Positions 49,001-61,000 of a stretch of 64,000 nt of DNA are shown one piece after another (position 1 is the first letter of the stretch; each line of letters starts with the position of its first letter). This DNA is from Rhyzopertha dominica (lineage: Eukaryota > Arthropoda > Insecta > Coleoptera > Bostrichidae). The stretch is taken from the NCBI GenBank assembly GCA_025024175.1, contig QCXZ01000042.1, forward strand, positions 10,929,501-10,993,500, written 5' to 3'. The translations under genes were made by a program, and so were the position numbers. Under the pieces are notes generated by a model. The model was not told where the DNA came from. It ran no database searches and saw only the letters and a list, made by a program, of their open reading frames with translations.

Positions 49001-52000
49001 ACAGTATTTTTTTTGGAATTTACTAAAAATTACAATTCAATTCATTAAAACTACGAAGCTATATGACAATCAGACGTTACGATTATACGAGTCCATATAC
49101 CTTAAAAACTAACAGTAAGTGGAAAAGTGAGAGAAAAAACTTCAAATGATTTAACTGTAAACATGTATTGAGGAAATCATCTGCGTAATTAAAACAAAAA
49201 GAAAACAAGGAAACGAACTGTTCCGTTAAATTGTGTTCCATTATATGCGAACCAGATTTCGACTAGGTCATTCGTATAGTAGTTTCCTTCATGCATCCTT
49301 ATAAGGTGGAGTTAGCTGAGATCGCGATCTTATGGCGCTGAATCACGAGCATGTAAGGTAAACAGAACAGAATGACATTGGCAAATGCTCTTTACAAGCG
49401 CATGAAGGTCGTATATAAGGATTTCAGACGTTTTCTCATTCAGATGTATTGGTTTTAATTTTTTGTAGTGTTTCCAGAGTAGGTACATGTATTAGTACTT
49501 ATTGATTTATGTATTTATTATTATTATACATCAGGTTACAGCTACAATACTATGCATTATACACAGAGAGAACAATTTGTTTGGAAGAAAAAAAATATAT
49601 TTACGACAAACAAATTATTTGTTTGTATATGGCGAAGTAAATGATTTGTTTGTTTCAAACCCTCAAAATTCTTGAAGCGGCTGAAATAACATTTATTTAA
49701 CATAATATATACGAAGCTTTAAATTAACTTTTGAAACTATTGAATCAAGAATAATCATTTCCTTTGTAGAACAAAGTATTTGTTTCACTAAACCATGAAG
49801 ATGTTTGGAATAAACGTATGATTAAATTTGACTGAAACAAATATTTGTTTGGAATCAGAGAAGAGGTAAGTGATTCTCTGCATACCAAATAAATATTTCT
49901 TTGCAGTAAAGATATCACTGATTTAGTCCAATGAAACAGCTATTTCCTGGAATCAAACAATTTTATGATTGAAAGAATTCATGTGCTCAATTCATTATCT
50001 CTGTTATTGCAGCAAACGGCATGTGAATTTTAATGAAATATATATTTTTTAATTAGATTGTATACATATTGCATTCAAACAAGCCCTTTAAACATATAAA
50101 TAAATTGTTTTTAAGTTAAAGAAATAAATTTTGATTAACCCACTTCGATATGTCTATGTATTTTATGCAAGTGTATTCCTGTGGCTTCCTGTTTTTTATA
50201 GAGCGTTTAAAAGTTGTTCCTTGTAATGAAACATGCAATATGTCACTCAATTCATTTCCGGAAGACTGTAATTGGTTTAGTAAAAAAACATCTGATTTAA
50301 ATCAGCCTAACCCTGAAAAGTCCATTGACAAGGTAAATTTTGCTACTTATATGTACGAATATAATGCAGACGGAAAGTATGATATTTATTTTAATTTAAA
50401 GGACAATCGCAAATCTACTGGTTCCTATAGCGTGATAAATGTGTTAAATTTTAGTATTACAAATATACTGAATAAATAACGCATTACTTGTAATAGTAGT
50501 TTGGTACAAATAGGGCACTTCATTGAGCAGACTTTACTAACATATACCTACTTCAAGATGTAGAGAAACAACGCCGTAATTAACATCCTTACGAATCATA
50601 GATGGTCATTTTGTAATAGAGCTTGCGTTAACGATCATGTGCTTGTTTGAATGCCTTATTTTTCACATCATATTAAGCAAATACTTTATTTAGGCTTCAT
50701 ATTTACTTTTAAAATTTGTGGACATCTTCCTCTTTTGTTTCACAATTTAATGAAATAAACTGACAATAATAAGAAACAAATAGCGGCGGCTTTTCCCGAT
50801 TTAGCTTGATACATTCTGTCCAGTGTCCAGCCATGGCTAAAGAAGCGGAACCCCAAACTTCCACTTTGCTAGTGGCACGCGCAAGTTCAAACAATTATTT
50901 CTTTGTATCCAAAAACAGATTGTTGCATTAAAGCATCACTTATTCTGTTTAAATACATGTTGTTTGCTGTAACAACAGGTGTGTTTGAGTTGAATATTTA
51001 AATAGTTGAATAACAAAAAGAAACACTGATTTAACGAAAGATATATTTATTAGAAACAATAATATAATAAATTGTTTGATCGTGAAAAATAATATTTTAT
51101 TCGCTCAAATAATTATTAGGTTACTTGAACTCGCAAGTTCTGTTCGATCTCAAATAAATGGTAATATAGTTACAAACAAACTGATATTCTTCTTACAAAT
51201 AAAATTTGTTGGGCCTAAAGAAATGTAAGTCAAACAAATTGATTTTATAAATCCAAACAAACAGTTTTATCTGTGTACATATATACTGACTACTGAGCTT
51301 TGCAGAGGTGCACTACCGGTACGCACTCTGGCAACTGCAACTAAATAACAAAAGCCGATGACTTATAAAGAAATTGTTGAAGTAATGTTTGAATGAGCAC
51401 TTTTATAATTATATAGCATATGCTTCCAAGAGTATAGTAATGGTGTGTTTGCAGAGCTTCTCAATACCATAGGTTGCCACACTAGGTCTAGTACAAAGCA
51501 TATACAATAACTTGCTGCCATTTTAAGTGTTTATGTCCATAAATACCTCTTGTTTAATACGAATGCGACAAACTGCTAACAAACACGACAATAACAGGAA
51601 ATTTTGCTCTATAGGTATTAGGCTTCGTATGGTAATTTCTTCAACTTAACAAGTGTTTGTATGTTACTGATGGAATAATAATCAATGTATAATGCAAACG
51701 TGTTAAGGTCATCAATTGTGATTTCGGTCTCTCCTTAACTTTAATGCTCTAATACACGATTAATTGACACTGTCATAACAATTCTCACAAATGTAGCTAC
51801 CCGCTAAACGAAGCTTATTTGGCAAGTATAAAAAATTACATTTCATTCCCTTATTTTTTGGCAGATAGTAGATGCAGTCGGCGATACCGGTGACTTCAAC
51901 GAGGCGTTGGCCGACGAACCCACTCACGAATCGCGATGTGTGTTTGTTTAAGTTGCCATCTAGCCCGGCCTTGTATGGGATATGAGACGCTAATGACTTT

Positions 52001-55000
52001 AGGCGAACGCCATCAGAATGAGTTTTTATCCCCACATTGCGTCATCGGACGTTTTTAGAACCGTGTAGAAAACCACAAAAATTCTAGCAAATCGTAAATG
52101 CACATTATGATATATTATTATCATGTAGTATGGACGCTGATTTTTTTTAAATATCACAGTCACCTTGAAAAATAGGAGCTACATACTCAAGCTCGACTAA
52201 AATGAATATTTGGGCCTCAAATCTGTAATTTTGAAAAACACCCTGAAAACCTGTTTGATTTAGGTGAAACGACGAATTATCAGAAAGTGTAGAATAATCC
52301 CTAGAGCCACATTTCAAGCCACATGACAAGGATTTAAAATCGACTTTACTACTGCGTTAAATGAACCATTTTAAATACATGTCCTGTAAATATGTTTTTA
52401 TCGTGTAACGTTTTCTAAGTTTCAAATTTTGATAAAATAGAATGTTAATTTAATTTTGATTTTAAAATAATCATTTAAATCCGTTTTGTCCATTTCATAC
52501 TGCGTTACGAATGACAAAATTAACTTCGTTTAATTTTATGCAAACTAGTTGTAAGACAACTCGATTCAACAAACATACGTGGAAAACATTTTAGTATCCG
52601 ACAATAATTCTAACAACAAACTTGCCTTCAAGTCAACAGTTCTTGACTTACATATCTTGGATCATCTTTGGGCAAAGTTTTTGTCTAAGGCAAAATTCTT
52701 TGACTATAGCAATAAACCATTTTTAAGTGGATAAAAAGTTTTAATGATATTTACTGCAGTATAAGTTCGTTGAACGACTCCGTCTTGAATGCAACAGACT
52801 GTAACTTGGCGCTAAATTTATTTATGTCAATCTTGGGTACCACTTTGACGAATATATTCCCTTGAAAAAGATATATACATACGAGTGGAAGTCGAAAGAT
52901 TAGTGATTAGTTGACTTTAGGAAATATGTCTCGTTTTTGGCTAGTAAACTAAGAACGTTTTCAAAAATCCAACAGGTGTATTACGAGGGCATATTGATAT
53001 GATCTGGCCTACAATACAAAAATCCACGATATTTATTATATAGTGCAAAGCGATCAATAGAAAATTACACAAGATTCGAAGAGCAGAGAATAAAAGTCAA
53101 AGAATTGGTAAAAGAAGACAAAAGAGAGGCTTGGGAAGAATTTGGGATGAAAGTGGAGAAAAACAGCAAAGCAAACCAGAAACTATTTTATAAAATACTA
53201 AAGAATGCCAAAAATGATAAAAAATACATTGCAGGTCAGATAAAAAACAAGCAAGGGAAAATACTGACAGAAGGCAGTTTAATAATGAACAGATGGAAAG
53301 AATATTTCGAAGAGTTACTCAACCCAGAAACCGAAACAAATTGCACAGAAGTCAGAGAAGCGAATTGTAGAAGTATTGAACAGGATCAGCAGAACGTTAT
53401 AGAGGATGAAGAAGTAAAAAGATCATTGATAATATAAAAAGAGGAAAGGCGGCGGGGCATGATCAAATTGCACCAGAAATGTTGAAAAGTATGGGACTAA
53501 AAGGGGGGAAAGTGCTGACAAAAATATTTAACATGGCATGGAATAAAGGAGCAGTACCAGATGACTGGAAAATGGGGATAATTGTACCAATACATAAAAA
53601 GGGAGACACAAAAGAATGTGGGAACTATAAAGGAATCACATTGTTAAGTGTAGTAACAAAGGTTTATGAAAGACTGATTGAAGCAAGATTAAGAAAAAAG
53701 TTGGAACCACAATTACACGAAGCACAAAGCGGGTTTAGAAGAGGGCGAAGCACCCAGGACCATATATTTACGATTAAACAAATGGCGGAAAAGATAGGCA
53801 AAGAAAAAGGAATCTGTTTAGCATTCCTGGACTTAGAGAAAGCATTTGATAACATCCCTAGGAAAGTGGTCTGGGAAAGTATGAAGAAAAGAGGTATAAA
53901 TAATAAGCTCAGAAAAAGCATAGAGAGTTTATACAGCGACACAAAAAATTATGTCAGAACAAACTGTTGGAACCAAAGCTTTGAATATTTCACTTGTCCT
54001 CTTTCAGGTTGTCATAGATACACCTTATTTAGTATAAATGGATTTGCATGTCATTAACATTTTAATATAAATGATTTTTCTAATAAAGTTGATTATAAAA
54101 TCATGTTGATGCGGGTTTCCTTGCTCCAATATTAAGTGTATGATCCATCAACATGGTAGCAGAGCGTGGTTCTTCGTGGTAAACATATTTTGTTGGAGTG
54201 AACTTTGGATTTCACAAAATATATCAACGGCATAAATATGGAGCTTCATAGCATTGAAAAACTGCGAGGTGTGGAAAACTGGAGCATATGGAAATTCGCA
54301 GTGAGAAATGTGCTGCGTGGAATTGAAGGGGCTTATGAAGTTTGTACTGGTGTGCTTGAAAAACCAGTTTCTTCAGAAGAAAGCGTACAGCAAACAAAAT
54401 ATATGGAACAATTAAAAATGTGGGATAAGGCGGATCGAGCTGCTAGCCAAATCATTGTAAAATGTATAGAATCCAAAGTATTAGCATTGCTGGTGACATG
54501 TGAGTCGGCACGGGATATGTGGATCAAACTACATTCTGTTTATGAACAACAGACCAAACAAGCTGCACACACTGTTCAAGCAGAATTCTTTAGTTTCATC
54601 AAAAGTCCCAGTGATGACATGGTGATGCACATTGCTAAGTTCGAAGGATTAATTTTACGGATGCAGCAGATAAACGTAAAGCCAGACGAATCATCTATGA
54701 TGGTAAAATTGTTGGATTCTCTTCCTGATAATTACGAAAGCCTTCGTCAGGCATGGTGGGCAAGACAAGAAGATCAGCAAACATTTATCAATCTGGTGGC
54801 AGTGCTGACATCAGATGAAAAGCGCCGGCAGCAGCGAGTAGAGAAACAGGAAGAGGTAGAAGCACTTGTACTTGCAAGAAAAGTCAAAAATCATGACAAG
54901 GACGGTTATGACAAAAATTACACTCGTAGTAAGGATTACAAGAAGAAACCGTTAGAAAGTACACATTCAAGTAACAATGATAAAATGACTAAATTTCGAT

Positions 55001-58000
55001 GTTATTCTTGCGGAGGTTTCGGACATATTCGCCGAAACTGCAAAAAGAAGAAGGGAAAACATCAAGAAGTGTCGAAAGATGAAGCATTTGTTTGTGAGGC
55101 ATTAAGCGCAGAAGATAGTGATATTTGGATAGTAGATTCCGGAGCAACAGACCATATAAGCCATCGTGGAGAATGGTTTTCATCATTTGTACGATTTGAT
55201 ACCCCCATCAAGATATACATTGGAAATCAGTCAACTATGGATGCCTTAGGTAAAGGTCGAATTAATTTTGAAGCTTTTGTCAAAGGCAAATGGTTATCAT
55301 GTTACATGGAAAATGTGCTGTATGTGCCATCTGCTCGAAGAAATCTCTTTTCAGTGCCTGCAGCACTAGATAAAGGGATGTTATTTAATTCATCCAAGAC
55401 ATCTTGCCAGTTTACTAAAAATGGAATGGTTAAGGCATGTGGTATTCGAGCAGGGCAGCTCTTCAAAATGATGGTTCGAGTTAAGAAGCCGAATACATTG
55501 CAGAAATCGGAAGCAAATATTTCAATGAAGGACACACTTCAAATCTGGCATGAAAGATTAGGTCATCAGAATAAACGTCATGTGAGGGATATACTAAATA
55601 AACATGACATTGAATTTACTCTAGATGATCAATTTTGCCGGGCTTGCATGGAAGGTAAACAGCATCGAAGCAGTTATTTAGAGCGACAACATCGTGCTAC
55701 TGAACCAGGTCAGATAATGCATGCTGATTTGTGTGGTCCTATGGAATGTGCATCATTAGGAGGAGCGAAATACTTTGTGTGTTTCACATGTGATTTTACG
55801 AGAATGCGCATGGTATATTTCTTAAAAGAAAAGGCAGAGACTGCAGAAAAAGTTGCTGAGATGCTGCAAATCATCAAGAATCAACGAGGTCAATCAATAA
55901 AGATTTTTCAGTGTGATGGTGGCAAGGAATTTGACAATGCTCATGTTAGAAAATTAATGATGTCAGATGGAGTGACATTTGTAGTCACAAATCCTTATAC
56001 ACCACAACAAAACGGCTGTGCTGAGCGAACCAACAGAACAGTAGTTGATCTTGCTAGAACAATGCTGGTGGCGAAGAATCTGCCTAAATGTATGTGGGCA
56101 GAAGCAGTAAATGCAGCTGTTCATATTTTAAATTGTACTGGACCAAGTGGCGTTAATGGAAAAGCTCCGTATGAACTTTTTACGGGGAAATGTACGAACT
56201 TAGACAAATTTCATGTCTTTGGTGCTGAATGTTACGTACACGTGCCAAAGGAAAAACGCAGGAAATGGGACAGAAAGGGAAAACCTGGTGTGTTAGTTGG
56301 TTACTGCAACAACATAGATGGTTATCGTGTTTGGGTTAAGGAAGAAAAACGAGTGATTCGAAGTAAGGATGTTGTGTTTGGACCAGAACGGGCTAGCAAG
56401 TTGTCGACTTTGTTTCCTGGTGAAACCAACAGCCCTATGCAGGATGAAAAATCAGAAGATTTAGCAGCTCCTGTCAAATTACCCGCAATTTTGGAATTTA
56501 AAGGTGATGATGAGTCGCCGAATCAAGAATGTGAAACCTTAGCACCAGTTACGGCAGAAAGAAAATTACGCAATAGGGAAAATTTAAGAGCACCTAGGCG
56601 GTTAATTGAAATGATGTTTGCTGAGGTAGATGAGCCGAAGAGTTATACTGAGGCAATGGAGTCAACAGAAAAGCGTCATTGGAATGCGGCAATGGATGAG
56701 GAAATGGCATCATTGAAGGAAAACTCAACTTGGGATTTGGTTGAGCTACCGATAAATCGCCAGGCTATTTCAAATCGCTGGGTGTACCGAGTGAAGCGTA
56801 ATGCTAATGGAGAAGTTAGCCGTTACAAAGCACGTCTGGTGGTAAGGGGTTTTAGTCAGCGAGAAGGCGTTGACTATAATGAAACATTCAGTCCTGTTGC
56901 ACGTTTCGAGACCATTCGTACAGTTCTAAGTATTGCTGCAAAAGAAAAATTGGAGTTGTGTCAATTTGATGTGAAAACAGCTTTCCTGTATGGTTCTATC
57001 AAGGAAGAAATTTATATGAAACAACCAGAGGGTTACGAAGATGGTAGTGATCGTGTTTGCAAACTGCGAAGAAGTTTATATGGGCTAAAACAGTCACCAA
57101 GATGCTGGAATGAACGTTTTAAAACTACGTTATTTTCTTTTGGCTTGCAGGAGAGCACTGCAGATCCATGTGTTTTCTATCGTATCACTAACAACGATAA
57201 GTTAATACTTGTATTGTACGTGGATGATGGTTTGATAGCTGCAACGAAGAAAAATAGCATCGATGAATTTCTTGACAGATTGAAAGCGGAATTTAAAATA
57301 ACAGAGGAACCCATAGGTTGTTTCCTGAATGTTTTAATAGATCGGCTTGCTGATGGTTCCATTGTTATTAGCCAAAGAAGATATACTGAAGACATTCTTC
57401 GCAAATTTAATATGGAAAATACAAATTCGGTTGCAACCCCGATAGAGAGATGTCAATTGACAGTAGAAATGACTAATGTCAAGATGACAAGTGTTTCATA
57501 TAGAGAAGCTGTGGGTAGCTTAATGTATTTATCAATAGCTACAAGGCCTGATATCACTTTTGCTGTTAATTATGTGTCACAGTTTCTTGATGATCCTAAA
57601 GAACAACACTGGCACATAGTGAAACGAATTTTGAAGTATCTTAAAGGTACCATTACGATGGGAATTCTCTATAACGCTACTGGAGAGAAAAATGAGCTGG
57701 AATCGTATTGTGATGCTGATTTTGCAAGTGACCCATCTACGCGTCGGTCAGTGAGTGGTATTGTCTTCAAGTTTGGCGGAGGGGCAATTGTGTGGTCGAG
57801 TAAACGTCAGCAGAGCGTTTCACTGTCAACCACAGAAGCAGAATACATAGCTGCCAGTGAAGCTGCCAAAGATGTAATCTGGTTAAATCGGCTATTTGGC
57901 GAAATAGCACCACTTGCTGTTGTACCTACACTTCTTGTAGACAATGCAAGTGCTATTAAACTTACGAAGAACCCAAGTTTTCACAAGCGTTCGAAGCATA

Positions 58001-61000
58001 TTGACGTGCGAGCTCATTTTGTGCGTGAACGAATGCAGAGCGGAGACCTTAACATTGAACATATTCCAAGCGCAGAGCAAGTCGCCGATATTCTGACGAA
58101 ACCAATTCCAAGATTGCAATTTCAAAAGCTACGTCAGAAGTTAGGAATGATTGACATTAATGTTATTGATACATAGGTTATGAAAGATTCAAAGTTTGGG
58201 GGGAAATGTTGGAACCAAAGCTTTGAATATTTCACTTGTCCTCTTTCAGGTTGTCATAGATACACCTTATTTAGTATAAATGGATTTGCATGTCATTAAC
58301 ATTTTAATATAAATGATTTTTCTAATAAAGTTGATTATAAAATCATGTTGATGCGGGTTTCCTTGCTCCAATATTAAGTGTATGATCCATCAACACAAAC
58401 AACATGGAATCACAGGATTTTCAAGTAGTGGATGGATTAAGGTAGGGGAGGGTGTTAAGCCCAACACTGTTTATCATGGTAGTGGACGATATATTGTGGG
58501 AACTACACAACAAGGCTAACGAAGTCAAATTAGGGTATAGAAAATTAAAGGTGATAAAGCTAACAGAAGGCACATTTGCAGATGACCTGATGATCTGTGC
58601 AGAAAATGAAGAAAAGTTACAACAAAATGTAGAGTTTTGGGAGAATGAACTAACAACACGTAAAATGTTAATAAATACGAACAAGACTAAAACAATGATT
58701 ATAGGAAAGGAGGACAAAAAGATAGACATAACAATAAAGGGGAAACAAATAGAACAGGTTAAAAGTTTTAGGTATCTAGGAGTTACATACAAAGCAATGG
58801 AAGTATGGATGAAGAAATAAGTGAAAGAATCACTAGTGCAATAAAGATGTATCACTCACTAAACAGGGCGTTAATAAGTAAAAAAGGAAATAAGTGAGAA
58901 GACAAAAATGACGATATACAAGACCATTTATAGACCAATAAGAAACGACAGAATCAGAAATGAACTAGAAATAGAGTCGATTAAACAAACTATTGAAGAG
59001 AATAAATTAAAGTGGTTCGGGCACTTGGTGAGCATGAACAAGGAAAGACCAGCAAAACTAGTGTGGCAGGCAAAAATACAAGGAAAGAAAAGAAGAGGAA
59101 GACCGCAGAAGACATGGAACATGACAGTGGCCGAGGCCTTGAGGAAGAGAAATCTCACCTGGGACGAAGCTAGAAGAATAACAAAGGACAGGACTAAGTG
59201 GAAGAAAATAGTAGAAAAGACAGTAAACGAGTGAGAGACACTGCATACCTTTACACCCTACGGGTAAAAAAAGGAAACTGATCATATGTATATATAAATC
59301 GAAAACAAAAAACTGTAGAAATCAAATCTGCGAAGGAAAAGCAATTCAGATGTTCCGTGTGTCCAAAAAAGGTACGATGCGTTGGCGCAGGAATTTCGCC
59401 CACTTTCTACATCATTAAATTCCAAAAGAGACGAGAACTGTATTATGTCAACAAAACCGAGAGTGTCCATTAGCTTCGGGGCAAACACATGTTTGCAAAT
59501 GCATGTAAAAATAACCGCCGAGAACAATTGCACCAGAAAAAAGTATTATTAGTATGATGGAATAAGAAAAATCATTGCATTTTTAATACATCGCCTTAGA
59601 ATACTTGCTGTAAAGAATAATGATGCGTGATCATGCAGTACTTCTATAACAACTAATGAACACTCCTAGGATAAAAATGTANAGTTATATAAATGATTTC
59701 GTAAAGCAATGCTAATTCACAAAACTTAAAAGGCATCAAGAATTTCAGCAATCAAAGTAATCTATAATAGATACAGACGCCGGGTTCATTTTCAGGCAGT
59801 CATACACAAAAATTTGTTTAGAAAGTAGACTTGTACGGCCGTAGGTATGCCATTTTTTCACTTTCTCTCTACAAGAAATGGACCGCAGATACCGTTCCCA
59901 CTAAAAGGTCAGCTGAACATCGGAACACATTGTTTAATCACTCCAACTACTTTACTTAATTTACCCCAGACTGAGCAGTTTGTATAAAATCAAAAGCAAA
60001 TATGGACTTAATAGAACAAATACACAAATCAGTGTCAAGAACAATTATGCATCACACACAGCTTCATTGTTATTCTTGTAATGAACTGTCCTTTGTATGG
60101 CTACGTCTTACTATAACAATTCACCTTGACCTACAAAGTTTACTACACCTTTTCAGCAAGATCTCGTGGGAATCTTATTTTATGTCATTGTATTTAGCGT
60201 TTATATACATCCTAATAATTAATTATTTTTTTTGAAACGAAAAGAAATTTTGACGCCAGTATCTTCGGGCAAAAACAATGAAAACGCAACTAACTTGATA
60301 AACCCTTTGTTGGTAGTCATTACATATTACACATAATTCAAAGCAACGGTCCAGTCAAAAATATGGAAATCGTCAACCCTTTGGCAAATTATTTCATGTT
60401 GAAGGCGATAATGAATTTACGTTTCAAGAAGTTCACTAGAGCATATACCAACAGGGGCGTGCTATTGCCAAAGCCAAAATAGTCCAGTCAAATGTTACGC
60501 CGTGATTTTGTATTGTAACGCAGACGTTTCGTCACTCGTAACTGGTGGCATCTTCAGTACTACAGGCAACCAGTTAGGAGTGGCGTGAAAACCTAAGAAT
60601 TATTTGTCCAAATTGTACCTTTGCTAAACATTCTGGGTAGACAGCGAATTTATTTCTTCATTCTATTGAAGGGTGGCGATCATGAACTCAGGTTCTGGGC
60701 CTGTATACCTATAATCCTGACCACTTGGCTGTCATTTTGAAAATAAGGCCGAAATTGTTTTTTTTTGCAAATCTTTTGTTAGTATCTATTCATTTGTAGC
60801 CAATAAAACCGTCAGTAACTCTATATATTAATCTCATTTTCATGTCAAATTAACAATACACTCCAAAGAAATACCTTTGATAAGTATTCATTAGCAAATC
60901 TTTCCTACATTCGAATTTTCAATTATCGTTGATTCTGAGGATTTTGTAGCATCACAAACAAAAGCACTGTCATTCTTATGCATGTAAAAACCGAGTCTGT

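Larger units (their letters stand above)
53965..58395 (+). mobile_element. Complete Ty1/copia LTR retrotransposon
   Basis: 4,431 bp bounded by 189-bp LTRs (TGTTGG...CAACA) and a CAAAC target duplication. After the 5' LTR comes a primer-binding-like site, TGGTAGCAGAGC, of the type used with initiator methionine tRNA in copia elements. Before the 3' LTR is a purine run (GGGGGGAAA at 58198-58206). One uninterrupted gag-pol frame lies between. It sits in the TEP intron, inside an older LINE. Confidence 0.95.

Noticed and set aside
51760..52035. 91-codon minus-strand frame in the TEP intron
   Set aside because: No domain, no splice partner, no start context; not enough to call a gene.
57892..58125. 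Minus-strand frame over the copia RNase H
   Set aside because: Antisense shadow of an intact polyprotein.
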